A stretch of 13,086 nt of DNA from CAXQZU01 sp964228555 (GCA_964228555.1 CAXQZU010000023.1:1-13086), one strand, 5' to 3'; positions 6,611 through 13,086 are shown, counted from the first letter of the stretch. Numbers and translations are program-made. Notes: generated by a model not told the origin, from the sequence alone.

Positions 6611-8746
6611 CTAGCGCGGTCGCGCGCCACGCCGGTGCGGCCGGTAGCCCACCGAGCGCCCCTCGCCCGGGCGCCCCTGGCCCGGGCGCGCGTCGCCGGG
6701 TCCCCGCGGCCCGTCGGCCGCGCCAGGACGCGGCCCGTCCACGCGCGCGGCGGTGCCGGCCGCGGGCGCGTGCACGTACGTGGCCTGCGCGGCCGGTTCC
6801 TCGAGGCCCGCCTCGCCCAGCTCGCGCACGGCGTCCTCGGCCAGCTCGTCGCCCTCGCTGCCGGCGCGCGAGCGCGCGGCCCGCGCCGCGGCCTCGCGGC
6901 GCGCCGCGAGGGCCTCGGGCGGCGGCGTGCCCGGGATGAGGCAGTCGGGCCCCTCGCCCACGAGGTCGGCGCGCCCGGCCTCCAGCAGCGCGCGGCGCAC
7001 GGCAAACCAGTTCTCGGGCACGAAGAACTGCATCAGCGCGCGCTGCGCCACGCGGTCGCGCAGGCGCTTCACCACCGGCACGGGCTCCATCGTCACGGGG
7101 TCCAGGCCCGTGTGGTAGATGCACGTGGCGATGTCCATCGGCGCGGGGATGAAGTCCTGCACCTGCCGGGGCTTGAGCCCGCTGCGCTTGAGGAACTGGG
7201 CCAGCTCGATGGCCTCTTGCACGGTGGCGCCCGGGTGGCTGGCGATGAAGTAGGGCACGAGGTACTGCTCGCGGCCCGCCTCGGCGCTGGCCTTGGCGAA
7301 CTTCGCCGCGAACTCCTCGAAGGTGTGCTGCGGCGGCTTCTTCATGTGCATCAGCACGGTGTCGCTGACGTGCTCGGGGGCCACCTTGAGGTGCCCGCCC
7401 ACGTGGTGCTCGGCCACCTCGCGCACGTAGGCGTCGCTGGTGCGCGCCAGGTCCATGCGGATGCCGCTGGAGATGCGCACGCGCTTGATGCCCGGCGTGG
7501 TGCGCGCGCGGCGCAGCACGTCCAGCGTGGCCTCGTGGCTGGTGCCCAGCAGGCGGCAGGTCGTGGGGTGGATGCACGAGGGGCGGCGGCAGCGCGCCTC
7601 CACGTCGGGCCGCGTGCAGCGCATCTGGTACATGTTGGCCGTGGGGCCGCCGATGTCGCTGATGGTGCCCTTGAAGCCGGGCGAGCGCGCCAGCGCCTCG
7701 ACCTCGCGCTGGATGCTCTCGGGGCTGCGGCTCTGGATGATGCGGCCCTGGTGCATCGTGATGCTGCAGAAGGTGCAGCCCCCGAAGCAGCCGCGCATGG
7801 CCGTGATCGAGTCCTTGATCATGTCGTGCGCGGGGATGGCCTCGCGGTAGCGCGGGTGCGGGCGGCGTGCGTAGGGCAGGTCGAAGGCGCCGTCGAGCTC
7901 GGCCGTGGCCAGCGGCAGGTCGGGCGGGTTCTGCACCAGCACGCGGTCGCCGTGGCGCTGCACGAGGCGGCGCGCGTTGAAGGGGTTGGTCTCGCGGTGC
8001 AGCAGGGCCGTGGCGCGCGCGAAGGCCAGCGTGTCGGCCGCCACCTCCTCGAAGGAGGGCATCTCCAGCGTGGCCTCGTCGGTCACCACGTGCGGCGCGC
8101 CGCCGAAGCGGTGCGCGGGCAGCGCTTCCTTGCGGCCCAGCAGGTAGGCCACGCCGCGCAGGTCGCGCAGCGCCTTGATGTCCTCGCCGTCGTGCAGGCG
8201 CTGGGCGATGGCGCGGATGGTGCGCTCGCCCATGCCGTAGGCCAGCAGGTCGGCCTTGCTGGAGACCAGCATGCTGGGGCGCACCGTGTCGCTCCAGTAG
8301 TCGTAGTGCGCGATGCGGCGCAGCGAGGCCTCCACGCCGCCGATCACCACCGGCACGCCGGGGAAGGCCTCGCGGCAGCGCTGCGCGTAGATCGGCGTGG
8401 GCCGGTCGGGGCGCAGGCCGATGCGGCCGCCGGGCGAGTAGGCGTCGTCGTTGCGCCGCTTGCGGTTGGCCGTGTAGTGGTTGATCATCGAGTCCATGTT
8501 CCCGGCGCTCACGCCGTAGAACAGGCGCGGGCGCCCCAGCGCGCGCCACGCGTCGGCGCTGCGCCAGTCGGGCTGCGCGAGGATGGCCACGCGCCAGCCG
8601 GCCGCCTCCAGCACGCGGCCCAGGATGGCCATCGCAAACGAGGGGTGGTCGACGTAAGCGTCGCCCGTGACGATCACCACGTCGGGCGCCTCCCAGCCCA
8701 GCGCGCGGATCTCCTCGGCGGAGGTGGGCAGGAAGGGCAGCGCCAT
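6611..8746 (-). CDS. ygiQ: YgiQ family radical SAM protein (UPF0313)
   Basis: This 711-residue protein is close to the family's usual length. It begins with the YgiQ N-terminal domain (LPTSAEEIRALGWEAPDVV, 6-24; TGDAYVDHPSFA, 27-38; YGVSAGNMDSMINHYTANRK, 77-96). The radical-SAM cluster motif follows: MRGCFGGCTFCSITMHQGR (317-335), with Cys320, Cys324 and Cys327 binding the 4Fe-4S cluster. Later family blocks include ISDIGGPTANMY, KVAPEHVSDTVLMHMKKP and VPYFIASHPG. The reaction catalysed by YgiQ is not established. About 100 C-terminal residues are low-complexity, rich in Ala, Arg, Gly and Pro and strongly basic at the end (GYRPHRRGARPR). The ATG at 8746 matches the family start and lies 7 bases after a TAGACT box. 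The frame stays open 11 codons further upstream, but that part would lie across the promoter. Confidence 0.96.
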   Translation of the reverse strand: MALPFLPTSAEEIRALGWEAPDVVIVTGDAYVDHPSFAMAILGRVLEAAGWRVAILAQPDWRSADAWRALGRPRLFYGVSAGNMDSMINHYTANRKRRNDDAYSPGGRIGLRPDRPTPIYAQRCREAFPGVPVVIGGVEASLRRIAHYDYWSDTVRPSMLVSSKADLLAYGMGERTIRAIAQRLHDGEDIKALRDLRGVAYLLGRKEALPAHRFGGAPHVVTDEATLEMPSFEEVAADTLAFARATALLHRETNPFNARRLVQRHGDRVLVQNPPDLPLATAELDGAFDLPYARRPHPRYREAIPAHDMIKDSITAMRGCFGGCTFCSITMHQGRIIQSRSPESIQREVEALARSPGFKGTISDIGGPTANMYQMRCTRPDVEARCRRPSCIHPTTCRLLGTSHEATLDVLRRARTTPGIKRVRISSGIRMDLARTSDAYVREVAEHHVGGHLKVAPEHVSDTVLMHMKKPPQHTFEEFAAKFAKASAEAGREQYLVPYFIASHPGATVQEAIELAQFLKRSGLKPRQVQDFIPAPMDIATCIYHTGLDPVTMEPVPVVKRLRDRVAQRALMQFFVPENWFAVRRALLEAGRADLVGEGPDCLIPGTPPPEALAARREAAARAARSRAGSEGDELAEDAVRELGEAGLEEPAAQATYVHAPAAGTAARVDGPRPGAADGPRGPGDARPGQGRPGEGRSVGYRPHRRGARPR

Positions 8747-8753
8747 GCAGGCG

Positions 8754-8759
8754 AGTCTA
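8754..8759 (-). promoter_or_regulatory. -10-like box (TAGACT), leaderless spacing, ygiQ
   Basis: TAGACT on the minus strand ends 7 bases before the ygiQ ATG at 8746, with no Shine-Dalgarno sequence in between. It lies between the DUF4956 stop and ygiQ, so ygiQ and the AI-2E permease probably form their own unit. Confidence 0.5.
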
Positions 8760-8824
8760 GGCGGCGCGGGGCGTGGCACGGCGCGCGCGCGGGGGCTGGT
8801 GGCCGCCCGGCACCCGACAAGGCC

Positions 8825-9490
8825 CTACGGCAGCGACCGCATGCCGTCGCGCGCTCGCACCCGCTCCACGCCCTCGACGGCGGCCAGCGCCTCTGCGAGC
8901 CCGGGCAGGCCGCCGCCCGGGCGCAGCACCACCTGCCAGCGCAGGTCGCAGCAACTGCCCTCCGCGCCCATCTCCGCGCGCACGAGCCGCGCGCTGGCTG
9001 CCGCGCTCGACAACGCCTGCTGCACCGCCCCCAGCGCGCCCGGCGCGCAGCGCAGGCGCACCTCCAGCGGTGGCGGGGCGCTGCTGCGCCCGCGAACGAG
9101 GACATGCGCCAACGCGGCCAGCAAGCAGGTGGCCAGCACGCCGGCCACCGCCTCGGGAAGCCGGCTCTCGGCGGCCACCACCACGCCCGCCGCCACCGAC
9201 ACCAGCACGAACACCGCATCGGCCGGCTCGCGCACCGGCGTGCGGAACCTCACCAGCGCCAGGATGCCCACCAGCCCGAAGGCGCTGGCGAGGTCGCCCT
9301 CGATGGCGGCCACCACGAGGCACATCAGGGGTGCCAGCACCATCAGCACCCACGCCAGGCCGTCGCGGCCCGCCGGCCCGCGCAGCAGGCCGCGCGTAGC
9401 CGCCACCGCCGCGCCCAGCAGGAAGGCCACCAGCAGGCGCAGCAGGCCGCTGGCGAGGTCGGGCGTGGCCAGCGCGGCGAGCACGTGCAT
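8825..9490 (-). CDS. DUF4956 family integral membrane protein
   Basis: This 221-residue protein has three or four hydrophobic segments (about 15-32, 45-63, 68-80 plus 92-107, and 112-132). The DUF4956 signature LVGILALVRFRTPVREP is at 73-89, followed by DAVFVLVSVAAGVVVA. The C-terminal soluble part (about 139-215) alternates predicted strands and helices (PLEVRLRC, ALGAVQQALSS, LRWQVVLRP, GLAEALAAVEGVERVRA), like a small ferredoxin/ACT-type domain. DUF4956 genes are often found beside VTC-type polyphosphate-polymerase domain and CotH genes. Here a CotH gene is divergent from it, 75 bases away, but no VTC gene is in the window. The ATG at 9490 lies 7 bases after TAGCCT, which predicts a leaderless mRNA. 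Molecular function unknown; inner-membrane location likely. Confidence 0.85.
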   Translation of the reverse strand: MHVLAALATPDLASGLLRLLVAFLLGAAVAATRGLLRGPAGRDGLAWVLMVLAPLMCLVVAAIEGDLASAFGLVGILALVRFRTPVREPADAVFVLVSVAAGVVVAAESRLPEAVAGVLATCLLAALAHVLVRGRSSAPPPLEVRLRCAPGALGAVQQALSSAAASARLVRAEMGAEGSCCDLRWQVVLRPGGGLPGLAEALAAVEGVERVRARDGMRSLP

Positions 9491-9497
9491 GCGGGCG

Positions 9498-9503
9498 AGG
9501 CTA
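9498..9503 (-). promoter_or_regulatory. -10-like box (TAGCCT), leaderless spacing, DUF4956 gene
   Basis: TAGCCT on the minus strand ends 7 bases before the ATG at 9490. It shares the 75-base divergent region with the CotH promoter. Confidence 0.45.
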
Positions 9504-9553
9504 CCGGCCACGTCCCCCGCCGGGAACAGGCCGTGGGCTGCGCGGCCGGGCGG

Positions 9554-9559
9554 TAGAAC
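9554..9559 (+). promoter_or_regulatory. -10-like box (TAGAAC), leaderless spacing, CotH gene
   Basis: TAGAAC ends 6 bases before the ATG at 9566. The sequence between, CGCGCC, has no Shine-Dalgarno sequence. The divergent DUF4956 box is 50 bases to the left. Confidence 0.45.
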
Positions 9560-9565
9560 CGCGCC

Positions 9566-11203
9566 ATGGCCCGCTCGCGCCCCCTCGCCCGGCTGCTGGC
9601 GCTGGCCGCCGTGCTGGCTGCCCTCGGCGCGGGCGGGGCGGGCCTGCGCGCCGACGAGGCAGCTCCCGGCACGGCCGCGCGCGCGGCCGAGGGCACGGCC
9701 GAGGCGCTCTTCGGCCCCGCGGCGCCGGTGCCCGTGCTGGACCTCGTGCTGGAGCCCGCCGAGCGCGCACGCCTGCGCGAGGACCCGCGCACCTACGTGC
9801 CGGCGCGGCTGGTGGAGCAGGGCGGGGCCACGCTCGAGCGCGTGGGCCTGCGCCTGAAGGGCGCCGCCGGCAGCTTCCAGGGCGTGGACGAGCGCCCCTC
9901 GTTCACGCTGGACACGGACCGTTTCGTCAAGGGCCAGCGCTGGCACGGCCTCGAGCGCGTGCACCTGAACAGCTCGGTGCAGGACGAGAGCCTGCTGTGC
10001 GAGGCGCTGGGCACCGACCTGTTCCACGCCGCCGGGCTGCTCGCGCCGCGCGTGGGCCACGCGCGCGTGCGGCTCGACGGGCGCGAGCTGGGCGTGATGG
10101 TGGTGAAGGAGGGCGTGGACCGCCGCTTCCTGGTGCGCACGCTGGGCTCGGACGAGGGCAACCTCTACGACGGCGGCTTCTGCGAGGAGCTCGACGGCGA
10201 GCTGGAGAAGGACGCCGGCCGCGGCCCCGAGGACCGCCGCGACCTGCAGGCCCTCGTGGCCGCGGCGCGCACGCCCGACCTCACGCTGCGCGAGGCCGCG
10301 CTGGCGCCGCTGCTGGACCTCGACCGCTTCGTCGCCTTCGTGGCGCTGGAACGCATGCTGGGCCACTGGGACGGCTACGCGGGCAACCGCAACAACTACC
10401 GCGTGGCCATGCGCCCGGGCGACGGGCGCGCGCTGTTCCTGCCCCACGGCATGGACCAGCTCTTCGGCGATGCGGGCGCCTCGGTGCTCGACGATCCCGT
10501 CGGCCTGCTGGCCGAGGGCGCGCTGGCCGTGCCCGCGCTGCGCGTGCGCTACCGGCTGGCCCTGCTGCGCCTGCTGCCGCTGCTGGACGCCCCCACCAGC
10601 CTGCTGCCGCGGCTGGAGGCGCGCCTGCCGCGCCTGGCAGCCGGCGTGGCAACGCTGGGGCCCGAGGCCGCCGCGGCGCACGCCGCGCAGGTGGCCGCGC
10701 TGCGCGAGCGACTCGTGGCGCGCGGCGCCTTCCTGGCCACGCACGTGCGCGAGCCCGACCCGCCCCAGCCCGAGGTGACAGCGGCGGGCCTGCCGCTGGC
10801 CGAGGGCTGGCGTGCGCAGGTGGACAGCGGCGAGCCGGCACTGGAGGAGGTCGAGCACGCGGGCCGCCGCGCGCTGGCCCTCGCCTGCACGCCGGGCGAG
10901 GAGCCCTGCACGGCCTCGTGGCGCCGGCGCCTGACGCTGCCGCGCGGGCGCTACGTGCTGGTGGGCGCGCTGGCCACCTCGGGCGTGCGCGTGCCCGCCG
11001 ACGAGGAGGGCGGCGGGGCGCTGGCCCGGCTCTCGGGCCGCCCCCGGCAGGGCGGGCGGGGCGGCACGCGCGGCTGGGCCCCGCTGCGCGTGGAGTTCGA
11101 GGTGCCCGAGGCGCTGGCGCGCGGGGAGCTGGTGCTGGAGCTGCGCGCCACGGGCGGCACGGCATGGTTCGCGCGCGACGCGCTGCGGCTGGAGCGGCGC
11201 TAG
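9566..11203 (+). CDS. Exported CotH kinase family protein with C-terminal beta-rich domain
   Basis: This 545-residue protein begins with a signal peptide at about 1-29 (Arg near the N-terminus, Leu/Ala core, ending GLRA). The CotH domain spans about 55-395: VLDLVLEPAERARLRED (57-73), RVGLRLKGAAGSF (92-104), and RWHGLERVHLNSSVQDESLLCEAL split around 125-148. Then come ARVRLDGRELGVMVVKEGV (166-184), NLYDGGF (199-205), the key LGHWDGYAGNRNNYRV (265-280), and LPHGMDQLFG (292-301). The Asp in HWDGY and the Asp in PHGMDQ stand where CotH kinases carry catalytic or metal-binding acids. Spore CotH phosphorylates coat proteins; in non-sporulating bacteria the substrate is unknown. Residues about 402-545 look like a jelly-roll, carbohydrate-binding-type domain (beta strands LTLPRGRYVLVGAL, LRVEFEVP and LVLELRATGGTAWF). 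The ATG at 9566 follows TAGAAC by 6 bases, so the mRNA may be leaderless. Confidence 0.9.
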   Translation: MARSRPLARLLALAAVLAALGAGGAGLRADEAAPGTAARAAEGTAEALFGPAAPVPVLDLVLEPAERARLREDPRTYVPARLVEQGGATLERVGLRLKGAAGSFQGVDERPSFTLDTDRFVKGQRWHGLERVHLNSSVQDESLLCEALGTDLFHAAGLLAPRVGHARVRLDGRELGVMVVKEGVDRRFLVRTLGSDEGNLYDGGFCEELDGELEKDAGRGPEDRRDLQALVAAARTPDLTLREAALAPLLDLDRFVAFVALERMLGHWDGYAGNRNNYRVAMRPGDGRALFLPHGMDQLFGDAGASVLDDPVGLLAEGALAVPALRVRYRLALLRLLPLLDAPTSLLPRLEARLPRLAAGVATLGPEAAAAHAAQVAALRERLVARGAFLATHVREPDPPQPEVTAAGLPLAEGWRAQVDSGEPALEEVEHAGRRALALACTPGEEPCTASWRRRLTLPRGRYVLVGALATSGVRVPADEEGGGALARLSGRPRQGGRGGTRGWAPLRVEFEVPEALARGELVLELRATGGTAWFARDALRLERR

Positions 11204-11212
11204 GGCCGGCCT

Positions 11213-11245
11213 CCCGGGCCCGCGGCCCCCGCCCGCGGGCCCGGG
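11213..11245. repeat. Perfect 13-bp GC-only inverted repeat between the CotH gene and yebC
   Basis: The left arm CCCGGGCCCGCGG (11213-11225) and the right arm CCGCGGGCCCGGG (11233-11245) are exact reverse complements separated by 7 bases. It begins 10 bases after the CotH stop and ends 2 bases before the yebC -10-like box. It could be a terminator stem without a U tract, an operator, or both. Confidence 0.8.
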
Positions 11246-11247
11246 CG

Positions 11248-11253
11248 TAGCAT
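11248..11253 (+). promoter_or_regulatory. -10-like box (TAGCAT) for yebC
   Basis: TAGCAT ends 33 bases before the ATG at 11287. The region where a -35 would lie is occupied by the perfect 13-bp inverted repeat. Confidence 0.45.
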
Positions 11254-11286
11254 GCGGCCTCCCTCGTCTCCCCCCGGCGGTGCCCC

Positions 11287-12024
11287 ATGGGACGCATCTT
11301 CGAGAAGCGCAAGACCACGATCCTGGCGCGCAACAGCCGCATCAGCAAGCAGTTCGCGCGCATCGCCAAGGAGATCGCCATCGCCGCCAAGAAGGGCAGC
11401 GGCGACCCGGACGCCAACCCCGCCCTGCGCCGCGCGGTGCAGAACGCGCGCGCCGCCAGCATGCCCAAGGAGAAGGTGGAGGCGGCCATCAAGCGCGCCA
11501 CCGGGCAGGAGGCGGTGGACTACCAGGAAGTGCTCTACGAGGGCTACGCCCCCCACGGCGTGGCGGTGATCGTGGCCTGCGCGACGGACAACCCCACGCG
11601 CACCGTGGCCAACATCCGCTCCTGCTTCAAGACCTACGGCGGCAACCTGGGCAACAGCGGCAGCGTGGGCTTCAACTTCAAGCACATGGGCGTGTTCCGC
11701 CTCGACGCCGCCCAGCTGGAGAAGGCGCGCATCAAGCCCGACGACCTCGAGCTGGAGCTCATCGACCACGGGCTCGACGAGATGCTCGAGGGCCAGGGCG
11801 ACAAGGGCGAGGCCCAGCTGGTGGTGCGCTGCGCCTTCGCCGACCTGGGCCGCATGCAGCGCGCCCTCGAGGAGCGCCACATCACGCCCGTCGTGAGCAC
11901 CACCGAGTACGTGGGGCTCTCCCCCACCGCGCTGGCCGAGGCTGCCGAGAAGGAGGTGCTCGAGCTGGTGGAAGCGCTCGAGCAGGACGACGACGTCCAG
12001 AACGTCTTCACCACGCTGGGCTAG
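11287..12024 (+). CDS. yebC: YebC/PmpR-family regulator, YeeN-like type
   Basis: This 245-residue protein matches the YebC family over its full length. The N-terminus MGRIFEKRKTTILARNSRIS differs from the classic YebC start (GHSKWANIKHRK) and resembles the YeeN-type branch. Family blocks follow: FARIAKEIAIAAKKG, GDPDANPALRRAVQNARAAS, MPKEKVEAAIKRATG, YEGYAPHGVAVIVACATDN, RSCFKTYGGNLGNSGSVGFN and the C-terminal strand-helix pairs ending DDVQNVFTTLG. The family is described as DNA-binding transcriptional regulators and, more recently, as translation factors (TACO1-like) that relieve ribosome stalling at proline runs, a plausible need in this GC-rich, proline-rich proteome. The ATG at 11287 begins the conserved region. 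The leader from the predicted TAGCAT box is about 27 bases and has no convincing Shine-Dalgarno sequence. The gene faces tRNA-Lys. Confidence 0.94.
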   Translation: MGRIFEKRKTTILARNSRISKQFARIAKEIAIAAKKGSGDPDANPALRRAVQNARAASMPKEKVEAAIKRATGQEAVDYQEVLYEGYAPHGVAVIVACATDNPTRTVANIRSCFKTYGGNLGNSGSVGFNFKHMGVFRLDAAQLEKARIKPDDLELELIDHGLDEMLEGQGDKGEAQLVVRCAFADLGRMQRALEERHITPVVSTTEYVGLSPTALAEAAEKEVLELVEALEQDDDVQNVFTTLG

Positions 12025-12051
12025 GCCCCGGGCTGGGTGCGGAACCGGGGC
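12025..12051 (+). terminator. Possible terminator hairpin after yebC
   Basis: GCCCCGG (12025-12031) directly after the yebC TAG pairs with CCGGGGC (12045-12051) across a 13-base loop. There is no U tract, so this is a candidate only. Confidence 0.35.
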
Positions 12052-12094
12052 GAGTGGCCGGTGCCACGGGCCAGCGCGCAGGGCCGCGGTGCAG

Positions 12095-12112
12095 GCCGGC
12101 ACGCACGCCGGC
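12095..12112 (-). terminator. Possible hairpin just past the tRNA-Lys 3' end
   Basis: Two GCCGGC copies (12107-12112 and 12095-12100) can pair over a 6-base loop. They begin one base after the encoded CCA on the minus strand. No U tract follows. The hairpin may serve as terminator or processing signal. Confidence 0.3.
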
Positions 12113-12113
12113 A

Positions 12114-12189
12114 TGGTGGGGGCGGTGGGACTCGAACCCACGACCCGCGGCTTAAAAGGCCGCTGCTCTACCGGCTGAGCTACGCCCCT
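12114..12189 (-). tRNA. tRNA-Lys (UUU), CCA encoded
   Basis: Read on the minus strand from 12189, a complete cloverleaf forms. U8-A9 is followed by the GCUC/GAGC D arm. The anticodon stem GCGGC/GCCGC encloses loop CUUUUAA, with anticodon UUU at positions 34-36. The variable region is GGGUC. The T arm is GUGGG-UUCGAGU-CCCAC, the 3' acceptor strand is CGCCCCC, and A73 and CCA are encoded at 12117-12114. Six of seven acceptor pairs are Watson-Crick, but the outermost pair is A1-C72 instead of the usual G1-C72. It lies downstream of the SGNH-like gene on the same strand and has its own TAGGAT box. Confidence 0.95.
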
Positions 12190-12200
12190 GCGAGCACGCC

Positions 12201-12206
12201 ATCCTA
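12201..12206 (-). promoter_or_regulatory. -10-like box (TAGGAT) for tRNA-Lys
   Basis: TAGGAT on the minus strand ends 11 bases before the mature 5' end of the tRNA, giving a precursor leader of only a few bases. It belongs to the same hexamer class as the protein-gene boxes, which supports the idea that this class is the housekeeping -10. Confidence 0.5.
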
Positions 12207-12270
12207 GCGCCCCGCGCGCCCAGGGCGCACGCGGGCCGGCGCAGCCAAGTCATGCGCCGGGGGCGCGCGC

Positions 12271-13086
12271 CTACTTGCGCCGCGCCGCCCCGCCCAGCAG
12301 CCCCGGCTCGCTGCGCACCGCCTCCCAGGCCAGTTCCTGCAGGCGCCGGATCACAGCCGCGGGCGGCGCCTCGCGCGTCCAGGAGAGGCGCGGCGTCCAC
12401 CAGCCGTGGCCCCAGCGCTCCTTGATGTCGCTGGGGAGCCCGACCGGGCTGCGGCCCGTGAGCCCGGCGTAGTGCACGCAGCCCACGAGGTAGGCGCCCA
12501 GCGCGTTGGCGTGGATGCGGTCGCTGAAGAAGTCGTCCATGCCCTTGAGGCCGGCCAGCTTGCCCTGCTCGGCCTCGCGCACGGCCTGCGCCAGCGCGGG
12601 GCCCGCGGGCAGCATGCGGATGACGGGCTCGGCGGCCGAGGCGCCCGGCACCTTGCGCTCCACCAGCGTTGCGTTGGCGCGCGCCACGACGCGCCGCCAC
12701 ATCGCGCGGTCGGCCTCCACGCGCTCCACCCACGCGAGGTTGCGCGTGGGGCTGGCCTTGTCCCACTCGCAGCCCTTGGGCGTTCCGGTGTCCAGGCAGT
12801 GCCACGTCTCGTAGTAGAGCACGCGCACCGCGGGGTTCTTCTCGCGCGCCAGCGTGGCGAAGCGCACCAGCCCGGCGTGCGTCTCCTCCTCCTGGGCCTG
12901 CCCGCCGCGGGGCACGCTGTCGGTCAGCACCAGCGTGTCCACCTCGCCCGTGGCCAGGCGCAGGTCGTAGCGCTGCTGCCAGGTCGGCTCGAAGCGGTAG
13001 CGCTGCCGGTCGGGCAGCGCCTCCGACCAGTGGATCTCCAGCGACGCCCCCGGGATGTTCTGCTCCTTCCACGCCAGCGAGAGGCC
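12271..13086 (-). CDS. SGNH/GDSL-like hydrolase, C-terminal 271 residues (cut by window end)
   Basis: The frame is open from base 13086 to a TAG at 12271-12273, and the true start lies beyond the window. A GTG at 12942 is internal: the 48 codons before it read as ordinary protein (GLSLAWKEQNIPGASLEIHW). Visible features are the hydrophobic strand VDTLVLTDSVPRG (about residues 49-61), VRVLYYETWH (about 87-96), and a late block FFSDRIHANALGAYLVG. In this block Asp189 and His192 (visible numbering) have the DxxH spacing of the SGNH catalytic pair. The tail HYAGLTGRSPVGLP after it is typical of SGNH-like proteins with this block. The nucleophile Ser motif would be upstream, outside the window. 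Substrate unknown. It is followed by tRNA-Lys on the same strand, but that has its own promoter-like box. Confidence 0.7.
   Translation of the reverse strand, partial: GLSLAWKEQNIPGASLEIHWSEALPDRQRYRFEPTWQQRYDLRLATGEVDTLVLTDSVPRGGQAQEEETHAGLVRFATLAREKNPAVRVLYYETWHCLDTGTPKGCEWDKASPTRNLAWVERVEADRAMWRRVVARANATLVERKVPGASAAEPVIRMLPAGPALAQAVREAEQGKLAGLKGMDDFFSDRIHANALGAYLVGCVHYAGLTGRSPVGLPSDIKERWGHGWWTPRLSWTREAPPAAVIRRLQELAWEAVRSEPGLLGGAARRK

Noticed and set aside
5472..8549. Minus-strand open frame of 1025 codons spanning ygiQ and the AI-2E gene
   Set aside because: It is an out-of-frame reading of two well-recognised genes, with Arg/Ala/Gly-rich composition and no recognisable motif.
6569..9556. 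Plus-strand open frame of 995 codons opposite ygiQ and DUF4956
   Set aside because: It is antisense to two confident family members and its composition is His/Arg/Ala-rich low complexity.
11280..12155. Plus-strand open frame ending in WDSNPRPAA
   Set aside because: The ending is the well-known artefact of translating the reverse strand of a tRNA T arm; the rest is a shifted frame of yebC.
12114..12189. tRNA-Lys as an integration site for a mobile element
   Set aside because: There is no integrase, no repeated tRNA 3' end and no change in gene type on either side.
12271..12942. SGNH-like gene starting at the GTG at 12942
   Set aside because: The frame continues open and protein-like to the window end, and a start here would cut the fold at a core strand, so the gene is taken as truncated by the window.

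Overview
The window is very GC-rich, chromosomal and densely coding. It holds ten protein genes, two of them cut by the window edges, and one tRNA. No rRNA, insertion sequence, prophage, CRISPR array or origin is visible. The widest gap between genes is about 100 bases. A Planctomycetota-like or other high-GC Gram-negative bacterium is the best guess. The reasons are a secreted HEAT-repeat/vWA-like protein beside a second HEAT-like secreted protein, a CotH/DUF4956 pair, a YeeN-type YebC and heavy use of short or absent leaders. This taxonomic call is inference only.

Left part (1-4825, all minus strand). Transcription runs from right to left through a vWA-like/HEAT protein (4825-3398), a HEAT-like protein with a Gly-rich linker (3303-2272), an M48 metallopeptidase with an SH3-like domain (2170-602), and a CHASE2 sensor protein (594 to beyond base 1). 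The first three carry signal peptides and the last a membrane anchor, so all four products should act at the envelope or in the periplasm. M48 and CHASE2 are only 7 bases apart and look co-transcribed.

Middle (4869-8759). yqgE (UPF0301) runs on the plus strand, divergent from the vWA-like gene. Its 3' end overlaps by 8 bases the end of a minus-strand AI-2E-family permease. That permease follows ygiQ, a radical-SAM UPF0313 protein, on the same strand.

Right part (8825-13086). A DUF4956 membrane protein (minus) and a CotH-kinase-family exported protein (plus) are divergent from a 75-base promoter region. They are followed by a YebC-family regulator (plus), tRNA-Lys(UUU) (minus), and the C-terminal part of an SGNH-like hydrolase (minus).

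The most general signal I found is a -10-like hexamer close to TAGNNT before most transcription units. In four genes it ends only 6-7 bases before the start codon, which predicts leaderless mRNAs. In other genes it lies further out, in some cases with a visible Shine-Dalgarno sequence. Other points worth checking are a vWA fold that has lost all its MIDAS residues, a perfect 13-bp GC-only inverted repeat touching the yebC -10 box, and a tRNA-Lys with an A1-C72 mismatch. I see no defence system or other clearly new multi-gene machine. The closest candidate is the envelope cluster at the left.
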